From the NCBI RefSeq assembly GCF_900100705.1, contig NZ_FNCH01000006.1, forward strand, positions 1-64,000: a stretch of DNA of 64,000 nt. Direction: 5' to 3'. This DNA is from Pedobacter terrae (GTDB lineage Bacteria > Bacteroidota > Bacteroidia > Sphingobacteriales > Sphingobacteriaceae). A program made the translations under genes and the position numbers. The notes under the pieces are model-generated. The model had not been told where the DNA came from. It saw only the letters and a program-made list of their open reading frames with translations, and made no database searches. Below, piece by piece: positions 25,113 through 36,506 of the stretch; the first letter of the stretch is position 1; each line of letters opens with the position of its first letter.

Positions 25113-26467
25113 ATGGCATTTAAACGATCTATTGAGGAAAACTTAAATCAATGGAAAAACAGTAAAAAAAGGAAACCTCTGATTATTAGAGGGGCACGTC
25201 AGGTTGGAAAACAACACTAATAAAAAGCTTTGCAAAAAGCTACTCAAATGCTATTTTTCTTAATCTGGAGAAACCTGCACACCGTCAATATTTTGATGAT
25301 TTTGATGATGTACAAAGTATTGTTGAAGCACTATTGCTAGGACATGGGATTCAATCTGATCAAATAGCTGAAACTTTGCTCTTTATTGATGAAATTCAGG
25401 AAAGTACGAAAGCTATACAAATGCTAAGGTATTTTTATGAAGAAATTCCTGAACTGCATGTAATCAGTGCAGGTTCCCTTCTGGAGTTCGTATTACAAAA
25501 AGTGAAAAGTTTTCCGGTTGGCAGGGTCGAATTTTTATACTTATATCCTTTAAATTTTCAAGAATACCTTCAAGCTAACCAAAAAGATGATCTATTAAAA
25601 TATCTGCTTCAAACACCTATAAAAGCCGTTGCCCATAAATTATTATTAAAAGCCTTTCATAGATATGCCATTATTGGAGGCATGCCAGAAATAATAAAAA
25701 CTGATTTGGAAGAGCATAACCTTTCTGATCTACCTATTGTTTACGAAAGCATTTGGGCAACCTACAAAAATGATATAGAAAAATACACTCAAAACGACAC
25801 AGCGAGAAGAACGATTAATCACGTTATGGGAACTTCGCATCTTTTTATAGATAAGCGTATTATTTTTCAAGGTTTCGGCAATTCAAATTATAAATCGAGA
25901 GAGGTTGGAGAGGCTTTCAGGATATTAGATGATGCAAAAATTATCCGGTTAATATATCCCTCTACAAATACAGAGGTTCCGATTATTCCTGATTTAAAAA
26001 AATCACCGAGACTACAATTTTTAGATACGGGATTAGTCAACTATTCATTGGATATCCAAGGAGAAATGCTTGCCTTAGACGATTTAAGTTCAACATACAA
26101 AGGTGCTGTTATTCCACATTTATTTACCCAAGAGTTGATATCGACTGAGCGCATATCTTCTCACAAGCCCAATTTTTGGGTAAGAGAAAAAAAACAGTCT
26201 GATGCAGAAGTTGATTTAATTTATGCCTATAAAAAAATTGTAATACCGATTGAAATAAAATCGGGCAGTACCGGAAGCTTAAGATCACTTCATCAATTCA
26301 TAGATATCTCAGAACATCCCTTTGCCATTAGAGTATATGGAGGCGAATTTAAGCTAGAAAAAACAATTACACCATCAGGTAAACCTTATCTGTTATTAAA
26401 CCTTCCGTACTACCTGGGAACGCGCATAGCAGAATATGCCGAATGGTTAACAAATCAGTTCCTGTAA
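25113..26467 (+). pseudogene. AAA ATPase with DUF4143, frameshifted in Walker A
   Basis: The ATG at 25113 opens MAFKRSIEENLNQW..RGARQVGK, then runs into TAA at 25218-25220. One A is missing in the run at 25208-25211: restoring it gives RGARQVGKTTLIKSFAKSY and joins the frame continuing to 26467. The downstream part has Walker B LLFIDEIQE, SAGSLLEF, GRVEFLYLYPL, and a C-terminal DUF4143 with a nuclease-like EVDLIYAYKKIVIPIEIKSG segment. The family (about 400-450 residues) has no settled function. The break hits the ATP-binding loop, so the gene is inactive unless it is a sequence error or is recoded. Confidence 0.88.
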
Positions 26468-26504
26468 ATCACACTATCATCCTCTTACCTTGGCCATTTT
26501 CCAT

Positions 26505-26538
26505 AAAAAAAGTCCCGATTTTCATCGGGACTTTTTAT
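26505..26538. terminator. bidirectional rho-independent terminator
   Basis: AAAAAGTCCCGAT and ATCGGGACTTTTT pair perfectly around a short loop. It lies between the DUF4143 pseudogene and the convergent ribosomal-protein operon. Confidence 0.9.
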
Positions 26539-26556
26539 TGATTCTTTAAAGAATGC

Positions 26557-27000
26557 TTATTCAGCGATTACTTCAAAAGGAACCTGAACTTTAACCTCTT
26601 TGTGTAAGTTTAAGTTAGCCACATATTCGCCAACAAATTTAGGTTCAGTTTCGAAAGTAATACGACGACGGTCTACATCAAAGCCTTGTGCTTTTAATGC
26701 TTCAGCAATCTGGATGGTGTTAACCGCTCCGAAGATTTTTCCGCTTTCGCCTGCTTTAGCACCGATTGAAAGTTTAACATCAGCTAAACGCTCAGCAACA
26801 CCTTCAGCATCTTTCTTAATTTTATCTTGTTTAAAAGCAGCTTGCTTTAAGTTTTCTGCCAATACTTTTTTAGCAGAAGAAGTAGCTAGTGCTGCAAATC
26901 CTTGAGGGATTAAATAGTTACGGCCAAAACCTGGCTTTACTGTAACTACATCATCTTTCTCACCAAGGCCTTTAATATCTTGTTTTAAAATAATTTCCAT
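26557..27000 (-). CDS. rplI: 50S ribosomal protein bL9
   Basis: The 147-residue protein binds 23S rRNA domain V through its N-terminal domain. The family signature GFGRNYLIPQGFA is seen near residues 24-36, a long lysine-rich connecting helix follows, and the C-terminal domain ends VQVPFEVIAE. It is third in the rpsF-rpsR-rplI operon, 12 bp after rpsR. The length is normal. Confidence 0.97.
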   Translation of the reverse strand: MEIILKQDIKGLGEKDDVVTVKPGFGRNYLIPQGFAALATSSAKKVLAENLKQAAFKQDKIKKDAEGVAERLADVKLSIGAKAGESGKIFGAVNTIQIAEALKAQGFDVDRRRITFETEPKFVGEYVANLNLHKEVKVQVPFEVIAE

Positions 27001-27012
27001 ATCTCTAGCCTC

Positions 27013-27276
27013 CTATTTTAATTGATCAGCAACGAAAGGTAACAAACCGATATGACGGGCACGTTTAACGGCCTGAGCCACTTTACGTTGGAATTTTAAC
27101 GAAGTACCGGTTAAACGGCGTGGTAATAATTTACCTTGATCGTTAATAAATTTCAACAAGAAGTTTGCATCCTTGTAATCAATGTATTTAATTCCGTTTT
27201 TCTTGAAACGGCAATATTTTTTACGGTTATCCTCTACTTTAGGGGCTGTTACGTATTGTATTTGTTCTCTTGCCAT
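27013..27276 (-). CDS. rpsR: 30S ribosomal protein bS18
   Basis: The 87-residue protein has the S18 core [17 protein letters not shown], the SKLP-like [19 protein letters not shown] and an [11 protein letters not shown]-terminus. It binds the 30S platform with bS6. The ORF overlaps the end of rpsF by one base, which suggests translational coupling that matches the S6:S18 heterodimer. Confidence 0.97.
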   Translation of the reverse strand: MAREQIQYVTAPKVEDNRKKYCRFKKNGIKYIDYKDANFLLKFINDQGKLLPRRLTGTSLKFQRKVAQAVKRARHIGLLPFVADQLK

Positions 27277-27632
27277 TACGCTGCAACCTCCTTAGTTTTT
27301 TTGTTAAAAGCACCACTACGCTTTTTCTCATTGTAAGCAACAGCGTGTTTGTCTAAACGGATAGTTAAGAAACGTAACACACGCTCATCGCGTTTTAATT
27401 CAAGCTCTAATTTTGCGATCAAATCTCCTGAAGCTTTGTATTCAGTTAAGTTGAAGAATCCATTTGATTTTTTCTCAATTGGATACGCTAATTTTCTCAA
27501 ACCCCAATTATCTTCCTGGATAATTTCGGCTCCGTTATCAGTTAGAACTGCTTTGAATTTAGCTAATGCCTCTTTCGCAGCTTCTTCAGATAACAACGGG
27601 GTTAGAACGATAACAGTTTCGTACTGATTCAT
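27276..27632 (-). CDS. rpsF: 30S ribosomal protein bS6
   Basis: The 118-residue protein begins [17 protein letters not shown] and contains [20 protein letters not shown] and [14 protein letters not shown], typical of bS6. It is first in the operon. In many bacteria the S6:S18 complex represses this operon by binding its own mRNA leader. Here a promoter and a leader hairpin lie upstream at 27662-27716. Confidence 0.97.
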   Translation of the reverse strand: MNQYETVIVLTPLLSEEAAKEALAKFKAVLTDNGAEIIQEDNWGLRKLAYPIEKKSNGFFNLTEYKASGDLIAKLELELKRDERVLRFLTIRLDKHAVAYNEKKRSGAFNKKTKEVAA

Positions 27633-27661
27633 TGTTATAAATTATGTTTTTAATTTTTTTA

Positions 27662-27684
27662 ATCCCGAGGTATATTACGGGGAT
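27662..27684 (-). promoter_or_regulatory. candidate S6:S18 leader hairpin
   Basis: In the rpsF leader the minus strand reads ATCCCCG, an AT-rich loop ending ACCT, then CGGGAT, giving a stem with one bulged C. Known S6:S18 leaders present CCG-type bases in a bulge next to a hairpin. The position, right after the promoter and about 30 nt before rpsF, fits autoregulation. The detailed match to the known motif was not tested. Confidence 0.45.
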
Positions 27685-27685
27685 G

Positions 27686-27716
27686 CAAAAATAGCAATAT
27701 ATTTCTTAAAATCAAA
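27686..27716 (-). promoter_or_regulatory. promoter of rpsF-rpsR-rplI operon
   Basis: On the minus strand TTTG (27713-27716), a 19-bp spacer and TATTTTTG (27686-27693) match the Bacteroidota -33/-7 consensus exactly. The rpsF start is about 55 bp downstream. Confidence 0.82.
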
Positions 27717-27820
27717 TGATTAATAAGAATTTATGAGACATCATGTAAAATGGAAGATGGAAAATGGAAATAAAAACCAGTTTTACAACATCATCCATGC
27801 TACACCAACCATTTTACATA

Positions 27821-27851
27821 AAAAAAGGAGATTATCTATCCGACAATCTCC
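27821..27851 (-). terminator. rho-independent terminator
   Basis: GGAGATT (27827-27833) pairs with AATCTCC (27845-27851). On the minus strand a T-run follows. It ends the transcript of the secreted protein gene at 27873-28466. Confidence 0.82.
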
Positions 27852-27872
27852 CTATACCAATTAGCTGAAGGT

Positions 27873-28466
27873 TTAATATGTTTGTATCGTTTTCACAAAA
27901 CTATCATCATTGTACTTAACCACAAAGGTTAATTCTTTCGAATCTGTTTTGCTGATATTGAATTTTTTTACGAGTTGAGATTTATCTTTGAATACCTCAT
28001 TATAAACCACGTCATTGTATTCATTATACACCATAACTTCTACCGGAATGTTATCCAGGTTTTCAACATTAAGCGTAATTACCTGATCTTTTTTAGTATA
28101 AACAGGCTTGAATATATTAGACACTTTTGGTTCAGAAACAATCGCTTCACCATTTTTAATCACTACATTGTATTTAGCAACTTTTTCATCCGATTCTGCT
28201 TTAAGCGTATACTTTCCATCAGGAAGTTCGTTCAGATCATAGATTTTGCTGGAAGCAGCCGAAGCATGAATGGTCTCTTCAAACAATACTTCATCATCCG
28301 CATCAATTAGCGATACATTGATATTTTCTGCTTTATCTACAGAAAAACGGATAAATTTTTCCTTTTCACCTTTTACTTTTAAAGTAAAATCACCATCGTT
28401 AGCGTGTACACCCGTAGCAGTAAAAAATAACGCTGCTATTAAACCGATTTTTAAGAACTTTTTCAT
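27873..28466 (-). CDS. secreted beta-sandwich protein of unknown function
   Basis: I place the start at 28466, which gives a standard signal peptide MKKFLKIGLIAALFFTATGV cleaved near HAND. An in-frame upstream ATG at 28493 is less likely. The mature protein, about 175 residues, alternates strands, with phrases such as KYTLKAESDEKVAKYNVVIK and VITLNVENLDNIPVEVMVYN. These resemble repeated Ig/T9SS-tail-like beta-sandwich units. It carries no catalytic motif. It is a single gene with its own terminator. Confidence 0.75.
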   Translation of the reverse strand: MKKFLKIGLIAALFFTATGVHANDGDFTLKVKGEKEKFIRFSVDKAENINVSLIDADDEVLFEETIHASAASSKIYDLNELPDGKYTLKAESDEKVAKYNVVIKNGEAIVSEPKVSNIFKPVYTKKDQVITLNVENLDNIPVEVMVYNEYNDVVYNEVFKDKSQLVKKFNISKTDSKELTFVVKYNDDSFVKTIQTY

Positions 28467-28648
28467 AACCAATATTTTTAAAGAGTTAATCATTATATGA
28501 TACCACTAAGGTACGGAGGCAACTGACAGATAGTTGATTGCATATTTTCCAATATCTATGCTATATTACCTTCTATTATCAATTATTTTAACCAAAACCA
28601 TAATAAAGCACATTTTTAGTGTATTTTAGTATAATAATTTATCAGAAT

Positions 28649-29512
28649 ATGAAACCAAGCTTTGAGGTTGTTGAGCCTTCTTTCGGAAGTTCATTTTATT
28701 ATTCTAAATATGTAGAAAATGCCAATAACATGGCCCACCTTTGGCATTACCATCCTGAAATTGAAATGGTATTTGTTAACGGCGGCGCCGGGAAAAGACA
28801 GATCGGCAGTCACGTTTCTTATTATACCGAAGGCGACTTGATCCTTATAGGCAGCAATCTTCCTCATTGCGGCTTTACGGATACCAATACTGGAAACAAA
28901 AACGAAACTGTTATCCAGATGAAACCCGATTTTTTGGGCAGTATTTTTTTGGGCCTGCAAGAAATTAAAGGAATACAAGAATTGTTCGATAAATCGAAAG
29001 CCGGAATAGCCTTTGGTGCTGAAACCATGCGGGCAGTAGGCAACAGGATAGAAACGATGGACGATCAACCGCCTTTTGAAAGGCTTTTATCCCTACTTAG
29101 TGTATTGAAGGAGCTTGAACATGCAAAAGACTATAAGATTTTAAATGCCGATGGATTTTCGATGGAAATGCAGGTACAGGATAACGACCGGATTAATATG
29201 ATTTTTAACTATGTAAAAGATCATTTTCAGGAACAGATCAGTTTACAAGATGTAGCAGAAATGGCGAGCATGACCGTCCCCTCCTTTTGCCGTTATTTTA
29301 AAAAGATTACCAAGAAAACATTTACACATTTCGTAAACGAATACCGTGTGGTGCATGCCTCTAAACTTTTGGCCGAAAAACAGACCAGCATTGCCAATAT
29401 TTCTTACGAAAGCGGTTTTAACAACTTTAGCCATTTTAATAAATTGTTTAAGGAGTTTACGGGCAAAAGCGCTTCGGAATATAGGCACGAGCTTAAAGCA
29501 ATTATGAAATAG
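28649..29512 (+). CDS. AraC-family transcriptional regulator with cupin sensor domain
   Basis: I prefer the ATG at 28649 over a GTG at 28619. The 287-residue regulator has an N-terminal cupin barrel (HYHPEIEMVFVNGGAG, then GDLILIGSNLPHCG) that would bind a small ligand such as a sugar. The C-terminal double HTH of AraC type includes ISLQDVAEMASMTVPSFCRY and NISYESGFNNFSHFNKLFKE. It probably controls sugar use, but no carbohydrate operon is adjacent. It is convergent with the gene at 29519, with only 6 bp between. Confidence 0.9.
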   Translation: MKPSFEVVEPSFGSSFYYSKYVENANNMAHLWHYHPEIEMVFVNGGAGKRQIGSHVSYYTEGDLILIGSNLPHCGFTDTNTGNKNETVIQMKPDFLGSIFLGLQEIKGIQELFDKSKAGIAFGAETMRAVGNRIETMDDQPPFERLLSLLSVLKELEHAKDYKILNADGFSMEMQVQDNDRINMIFNYVKDHFQEQISLQDVAEMASMTVPSFCRYFKKITKKTFTHFVNEYRVVHASKLLAEKQTSIANISYESGFNNFSHFNKLFKEFTGKSASEYRHELKAIMK

Positions 29513-29518
29513 TTTATG

Positions 29519-30265
29519 CTAATACTGCTTCACTTTTATCCTGTAATTACCTTTATAATATTCTTTCATTTTAATCACCTCTTTTGATTTCTCCGTCAAC
29601 CAGAAAATGGCATAACTTTCTTTGCTATAATTAATTTTAAGCAGCCAGCAATTAACTGTTATATCTGCATTCAATTTCAGATAATCTTTGCCCATCACTT
29701 CATACCGATGATAGGTAGCTGATTTTTCATTGGGATCAAAAAAGGAAATATCAAACTGCTGGCCAATCTTTTTAATTGGCAATAATGGGTAGGTTTCTAA
29801 ATCCTGCTCCCACGAAATGATCGGAATATCCAATTTAACCGGACCTTTTTTCATGGCATCATTATTTTTTACGGTATCAGATGGTTGCATCAAGCCATTT
29901 TTATAATCGTAGGCAAAAATATCTCTGCGTTTATAACTGGCATAATGATAAATTGGTGCAAGCGTTTTTACATCACAAATATTTGTTATTGCGGCAAAAA
30001 GGGAATCGTTATGGAGCCATTTCCAACCAAATTCTACAATATCAATTTCATCTCTTTTTTTAAAAGCGGTTGTTCTTTCCCATAGATCTCCGACAGTCCG
30101 TTTCGTTTCAAGAGAATCGGTCATATAAACCAGGTAACTGTTTTTTCCCTCTTTCAGATTGCTCATCAGCAATTTATGGTTTTGAGCATTTATCGTGTCA
30201 ACCTGTGCCATCGAAGTACCTGCGAAAGACAATAATATCGCGCTAATAAAAATTAATTTCCTCAT
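29519..30265 (-). CDS. secreted protein of unknown function
   Basis: The 248-residue protein has a signal peptide (about 1-20, ending SMAQ). The mature region is beta-rich, with aromatic-ending strands such as HRYEVMGKDYLKLNADITVN and a C-terminal KGNYRIKVKQY. The pattern recalls DUF3108-like periplasmic barrel proteins, but I cannot assign a family. It stands alone between the AraC regulator and dnaX. Confidence 0.75.
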   Translation of the reverse strand: MRKLIFISAILLSFAGTSMAQVDTINAQNHKLLMSNLKEGKNSYLVYMTDSLETKRTVGDLWERTTAFKKRDEIDIVEFGWKWLHNDSLFAAITNICDVKTLAPIYHYASYKRRDIFAYDYKNGLMQPSDTVKNNDAMKKGPVKLDIPIISWEQDLETYPLLPIKKIGQQFDISFFDPNEKSATYHRYEVMGKDYLKLNADITVNCWLLKINYSKESYAIFWLTEKSKEVIKMKEYYKGNYRIKVKQY

Positions 30266-30401
30266 TTATAAAGTTTTACGGTTAGACCGATTTAATTATT
30301 AAATGTTACGTAATCTTTTACTATTCATCTCGGCATTTCAACTTTTCCACATTCCATCTTTTCAATCTTACAACACCTAAATTTTTCCTATTTTCGTGCC
30401 G

Positions 30402-32228
30402 ATGGAAAATTTTATCGTTTCTGCCCGTAAATACCGCCCAGCCACCTTCGAAACCGTTGTCGGCCAGCAGCATATTACCGGCACGTTAAAAAACGCCATT
30501 AAAAACAATCAGCTTGCCCAGGCATTTCTATTTTGCGGGCCACGTGGAGTGGGTAAAACCACCTGCGCAAGGATCCTGGCCAAAACCATTAACTGTACCA
30601 ACCCTACAGCCGATATGGAAGCCTGCGGCCAATGCGACAATTGCCTATCTTTCCAAAACGGACATTCATTTAATGTACACGAATTAGATGCGGCTTCAAA
30701 CAACTCTGTTGATGATATCCGTAGTTTAATTGAGCAGGTTAGAATACCGCCACAAGCCGGAAAGTATAAAATCTATATCATTGATGAGGTTCATATGTTA
30801 TCGCAAAGTGCATTTAATGCCTTTCTGAAAACTTTGGAAGAACCGCCATCTTATGCTATTTTTATCCTGGCTACTACCGAAAAACATAAAATCCTGCCAA
30901 CCATTTTATCACGGTGCCAGATTTTTGATTTTAACCGTATCCAGGTAGAAGATATTGCCAATCACCTATCCAAAATAGCCCAACGCGAAAACATTGCTTT
31001 CGAAACTGATGGTTTGCATATTATTGCACAAAAAGCAGATGGTGGATTGCGCGATGCACTTTCGATGTTCGATCAGATTGCCAGTTATGCAAACAAGAAC
31101 ATAACCTATAAGGCGGTAATCGATAACCTCAATATTTTAGATTACGATTATTTTTTCAAGCTTACCTCCTATTTAACCGCAGCAGAAGTTAGCCAGACGC
31201 TGCTCCTGTTTGATGAAATTTTGAACAATGGTTTTGATGGCAACAATTTCATCAATGGTTTGGCCAGTCACTTCCGTAATTTATTGGTAGGTAAAGATGC
31301 AGCTACCATTAAATTGTTAGAAGTTAGCGAAAATATCAAACAAAAATACCTGGATCAGTGCCGGCAAACAGAATTATCGTTTCTGTTAACAGCGCTGAAT
31401 TTAGCCAACACCTGCGATTTAAACTACAAAAACTCTAAAAACCAACGTTTACAAGTAGAACTGGCATTAATTAAAATGTGCCATATCCGGTCGGTCGTCA
31501 ATTTAGCACAACAGCCTTTAAGCCCTAATAACACAGCAACTGACGTAGATCAGGATAAAAAAAAAACTAATGTCGTAGCTGAACAGGCTGAAAGTTCAAA
31601 GCTGACAGCCGAAAGCGAAAAGACCATTCCCGTACCAGCACCTGTTGTAACTGCCCCTGTACCGCCTAGTATTCCTGTAGAAGAAAAAGCGAAAGAAAGC
31701 ACACGGGTAACTACTCCTCCGCCATCTACAACTTCCATCAGCATCAATATCCCAAAGGCCAATGCAACCAGTATGCTCATTCCGTCTTTGAATGATTTTG
31801 ACCGTATTGCAAAGGAAGAAGAAGATAAAGGTCCGAAAAAAGCAACCGGCGAAGCCCGGGAGCCTTTTAGTTACGACCGTTTGCTGGAAGTATGGAATAC
31901 CTTTACGCAGAAAATGAAGGCCGCCGATAAGATTAATCTTTTCACGATCTTAAATAATTTTGCGCCAAAACTTTTAAAACCTGAGCTGATCGAAATTTCG
32001 GTAGAGAGTAAAACTCAGGAACACCTGGTACAACAAGAATCTGTTGAACTTTTAAATTTCTTACGGAATGAACTTAGAAATTTTGGTATCGAGATTACTT
32101 ATAAGTTAACCGAGCGTAAGATAGAAAACAGGCTTTACGGTAATCGCGAAAAGTATGATTATCTGGTCAATAAAAACCCGAAATTGGATGAATTGCGGAG
32201 AAGGTTTAATTTAGATATTAATCCTTAA
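30402..32228 (+). CDS. dnaX: DNA polymerase III subunits gamma/tau
   Basis: The ATG at 30402 gives the standard start MENFIVSARKYRPATF (a GTG two codons upstream is also open). The 608-residue clamp-loader ATPase has Walker A GPRGVGKT at 46-53 and a zinc module with C65, C75, C78 and C81. DEVHMLS at 128-134 and SRCQIFDF (Arg finger) follow. A proline/threonine-rich linker near 380-450 leads to a tau-like C-terminal domain that would bind the polymerase core. It acts in the replisome. No obvious slippage heptamer for gamma production was located by eye. Confidence 0.96.
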   Translation: MENFIVSARKYRPATFETVVGQQHITGTLKNAIKNNQLAQAFLFCGPRGVGKTTCARILAKTINCTNPTADMEACGQCDNCLSFQNGHSFNVHELDAASNNSVDDIRSLIEQVRIPPQAGKYKIYIIDEVHMLSQSAFNAFLKTLEEPPSYAIFILATTEKHKILPTILSRCQIFDFNRIQVEDIANHLSKIAQRENIAFETDGLHIIAQKADGGLRDALSMFDQIASYANKNITYKAVIDNLNILDYDYFFKLTSYLTAAEVSQTLLLFDEILNNGFDGNNFINGLASHFRNLLVGKDAATIKLLEVSENIKQKYLDQCRQTELSFLLTALNLANTCDLNYKNSKNQRLQVELALIKMCHIRSVVNLAQQPLSPNNTATDVDQDKKKTNVVAEQAESSKLTAESEKTIPVPAPVVTAPVPPSIPVEEKAKESTRVTTPPPSTTSISINIPKANATSMLIPSLNDFDRIAKEEEDKGPKKATGEAREPFSYDRLLEVWNTFTQKMKAADKINLFTILNNFAPKLLKPELIEISVESKTQEHLVQQESVELLNFLRNELRNFGIEITYKLTERKIENRLYGNREKYDYLVNKNPKLDELRRRFNLDINP

Positions 32229-32261
32229 TCAGTTTGGCAATTCTCAGTTGGCAGTTTATAA

Positions 32262-32296
32262 TTTTCAGTTGGCAACTAAAAACCGCCAACTGAAAA
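32262..32296. terminator. hairpin between convergent dnaX and small acidic gene
   Basis: TTTTCAGTTGGC (32262-32273) pairs perfectly with GCCAACTGAAAA (32285-32296). The surrounding gap repeats the phrase CAGTTGGCA, shared with 16376-16410. A clean T-run is absent, so termination efficiency is uncertain. Confidence 0.55.
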
Positions 32297-32304
32297 CTCG
32301 TTAT

Positions 32305-32712
32305 TTAGTCTTTTGGCGCATCATTGATCGGATAACCTTCTTCATCCAGATCATCACGGTTATCTTCTGGCGTACGGGCAAGAATTTCATCCTCCGGACT
32401 AAGTTTTACACTTTCTCCGTTATCTACATGCATGCCAAGTTCCTCTAAATTATCTTCAGCAATCTCCTCATCTCTGGCATATTCATCACCAACGTAAGGG
32501 TTTGCCTCATCATATGTAGAATCATCATCTCTTGCACCTGCAGCAACAGTTTCATATCCCATCGGATGATCGTATTCTTTATCCGTTCCCTTTACATCAA
32601 GTTCGTAACTCTGCTTACTTTCATCATAAGCGAGATTTTCTTTATTGATTTCGCTATTTTCTGTAGTGCTGTGTATTTTATCCTGCGATCCTTTATTTTC
32701 GTTAATTTCCAT
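32305..32712 (-). CDS. acidic disordered protein of unknown function
   Basis: The 135-residue product is rich in D, E, N and Y with no hydrophobic core, no signal peptide and no cysteine. A more conserved-looking C-terminal part reads LSPEDEILARTPEDNRDD followed by a GYPINDAPKD end. I recall similar small acidic proteins in Pedobacter relatives but know no function. It lies convergent with dnaX. Confidence 0.65.
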   Translation of the reverse strand: MEINENKGSQDKIHSTTENSEINKENLAYDESKQSYELDVKGTDKEYDHPMGYETVAAGARDDDSTYDEANPYVGDEYARDEEIAEDNLEELGMHVDNGESVKLSPEDEILARTPEDNRDDLDEEGYPINDAPKD

Positions 32713-32796
32713 GGTATTGGTCTCCTATAATTTATATTCTTATAACAAAGCGGTATAAATAAGGTTTTTCTTTAGCCCTATAATTTTCTTATTATT

Positions 32797-32896
32797 TGGG
32801 CGTGTCCCAAGCTATGCAAGGGTCGGGCTATACACTTCAAGTCCTCGCCCGATGCAAAACCGGGCTGTGGGCTTTCCGTTGCTATCCCTCACGCAG
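32797..32896. repeat. structured intergenic element (GGTCGGGCTATAC..GGGCTTTCCG)
   Basis: About 100 nt fold around an outer GCGTG/CACGC pair (32800-32804 with 32890-32894) and an inner GCCCG-loop-CGGGC hairpin near 32848-32866. The phrases GGTCGGGCTATAC, GGGCTTTCCGTTGCTATCCC and TCACGCA look like an intergenic element I have seen many times in Bacteroidota. I am not sure of its name; an Rfam model such as Flavo-1 should be tested. Confidence 0.5.
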
Positions 32897-32979
32897 GCAA
32901 AACGTCAAAATTTTATTTTTGAAAGGCAAAATATTCTACTAGATTTAGGGTAAAATATCAAAATGAACACGCCACGACA

Positions 32980-33501
32980 TTGAAAAACCTCAAGGCTTTA
33001 ATATTAGGTTTCGTTACTTTAATTTTCGCCATTTATTTTTTGGTTGATATTCTTTTTTCTAAAAGATCAACGAAAGAAACTAATGGTGCCCTAGATCATT
33101 CAATGGTTGATATTGAAACAGTAATTGTTCAAAGAAGCCGTTCTTACACAGCTGATACCAACAAGCTTGCCGTTTTAAGGTTTAAACTAAAAAACAACAG
33201 GCAGATATTTGAAATTAAGCAAAGACTAGAAAAAATCCACGATAGCAGAAACGAACTGGATGCCGTGAATGATGGTTTAAAAACTTCCAAAAACCTCAGT
33301 CTTTCGCTAAAGAAAAATCTTATATTTAATGATTTTAAAGTTCAACAGATCAATGCAGATGGATTAATCATTTATGACAACACTGAAGATGCCAATAACA
33401 CTTCCTTTCTCCTCTTCTTTCTCACCATTGCCTCTTCTATTTTCTTTTTTACCATTTATTTTTGGCCTGATAATGATAATGATTTTTATTTTGTTCTATA
33501 A
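32980..33501 (+). CDS. small membrane protein of unknown function
   Basis: A TTG start at 32980 is chosen because it is followed at once by a membrane helix (KNLKALILGFVTLIFAIYF); no in-frame ATG gives that helix. The 173-residue protein has a second hydrophobic segment near 138-160 and ends in an acidic WPDNDNDFYF tail. The central part (about 30-135) is charged and helical, with no motif I recognise. It stands alone after a structured intergenic element. Confidence 0.62.
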   Translation: MKNLKALILGFVTLIFAIYFLVDILFSKRSTKETNGALDHSMVDIETVIVQRSRSYTADTNKLAVLRFKLKNNRQIFEIKQRLEKIHDSRNELDAVNDGLKTSKNLSLSLKKNLIFNDFKVQQINADGLIIYDNTEDANNTSFLLFFLTIASSIFFFTIYFWPDNDNDFYFVL

Positions 33502-33712
33502 GGACACAGACCGAGGCGTGGGATATTAAAGTTGACATAGCGTTATTGGTTTGGCTATCTAAACTCCTGCCCGTTGCAGGCGGCGATCAATCGGGATGTA
33601 CCGATTCTTCATCGCGAACGGGACTGTTTCAACCCAAAAGCTTCTGCATTTGCTTTCCAAACCCAATCAACTTTCTAACAAATAGCTTTTAAAGCTAAAA
33701 AACCTACATCAT
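33502..33712. other. non-coding gap with foldback
   Basis: There is no ORF. A CCCGTT..AACGGG arm pair (near 33569-33626) encloses CGATcaATCG and CCGAT..CATCG phrases, a possible structured repeat. The function is unknown. Confidence 0.35.
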
Positions 33713-33745
33713 AAAAAAAGCGTCCCGATTTTAAATCAGGACGCT
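33713..33745 (-). terminator. terminator of icd
   Basis: AGCGTCCCGATTT and AAATCAGGACGCT pair with one mismatch, and a T-run follows on the minus strand. It lies about 65 bp after the icd stop. Confidence 0.8.
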
Positions 33746-33810
33746 AAAATATGATAAGAGTTGTCAACTTACCTGCCAGAAGCATATTAAAGTTAACCAC
33801 TCAAATTAAC

Positions 33811-36072
<2,262 letters not shown>

Positions 36073-36239
36073 TTATTGCATTGCAAACCAATCTTTTTAA
36101 AATCGCCTAAAGATAAAATAATCGAATGAATTAAGGAACACAGTAATGTTATTTATGGTTTGGAATAGCCATTCATTTATTCAGTGGCCAGAAAATTGAT
36201 AATAGTAAAAGAGCATAATAGAATACGGTATTGTATTAT

Positions 36240-36470
36240 GGAGCGCAGTATCATACGCTTTTTTAGCGCTACTCCTGCTCTTCGCTTTATCCGATGAAGG
36301 ATCGGGGATGCTGCTCCGGTCGGGGCTATAAACCTAGGTCTGTAGCACGAAAAACTGGCATAGTAGCAGAAAATGAGTAAATTAAACCTGATCGAACGGA
36401 TGCCATTTTTCTTGGCAGGAGGTAGAGCGGGAAGAAAACAACCTATGGAATACTGCTATTGCTTTTCTAA
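36240..36470 (-). repeat. structured ~233-bp repeat, copy D
   Basis: This copy is inverted relative to copies A-C. It starts at GGAGCGCAGT and ends at TTGCTTTTCTAA. It is the most diverged copy but keeps the CGATGAAGGATCG hairpin, the CCTGCTCT/AGAGCGGG long-range arms (as U-G wobble in this orientation) and the GCCATTTTTCTTGGC loop. Confidence 0.82.
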
Positions 36471-36506
36471 AAACAGAAATCATAAATTTAAGATAGCCGG
36501 TTACTT

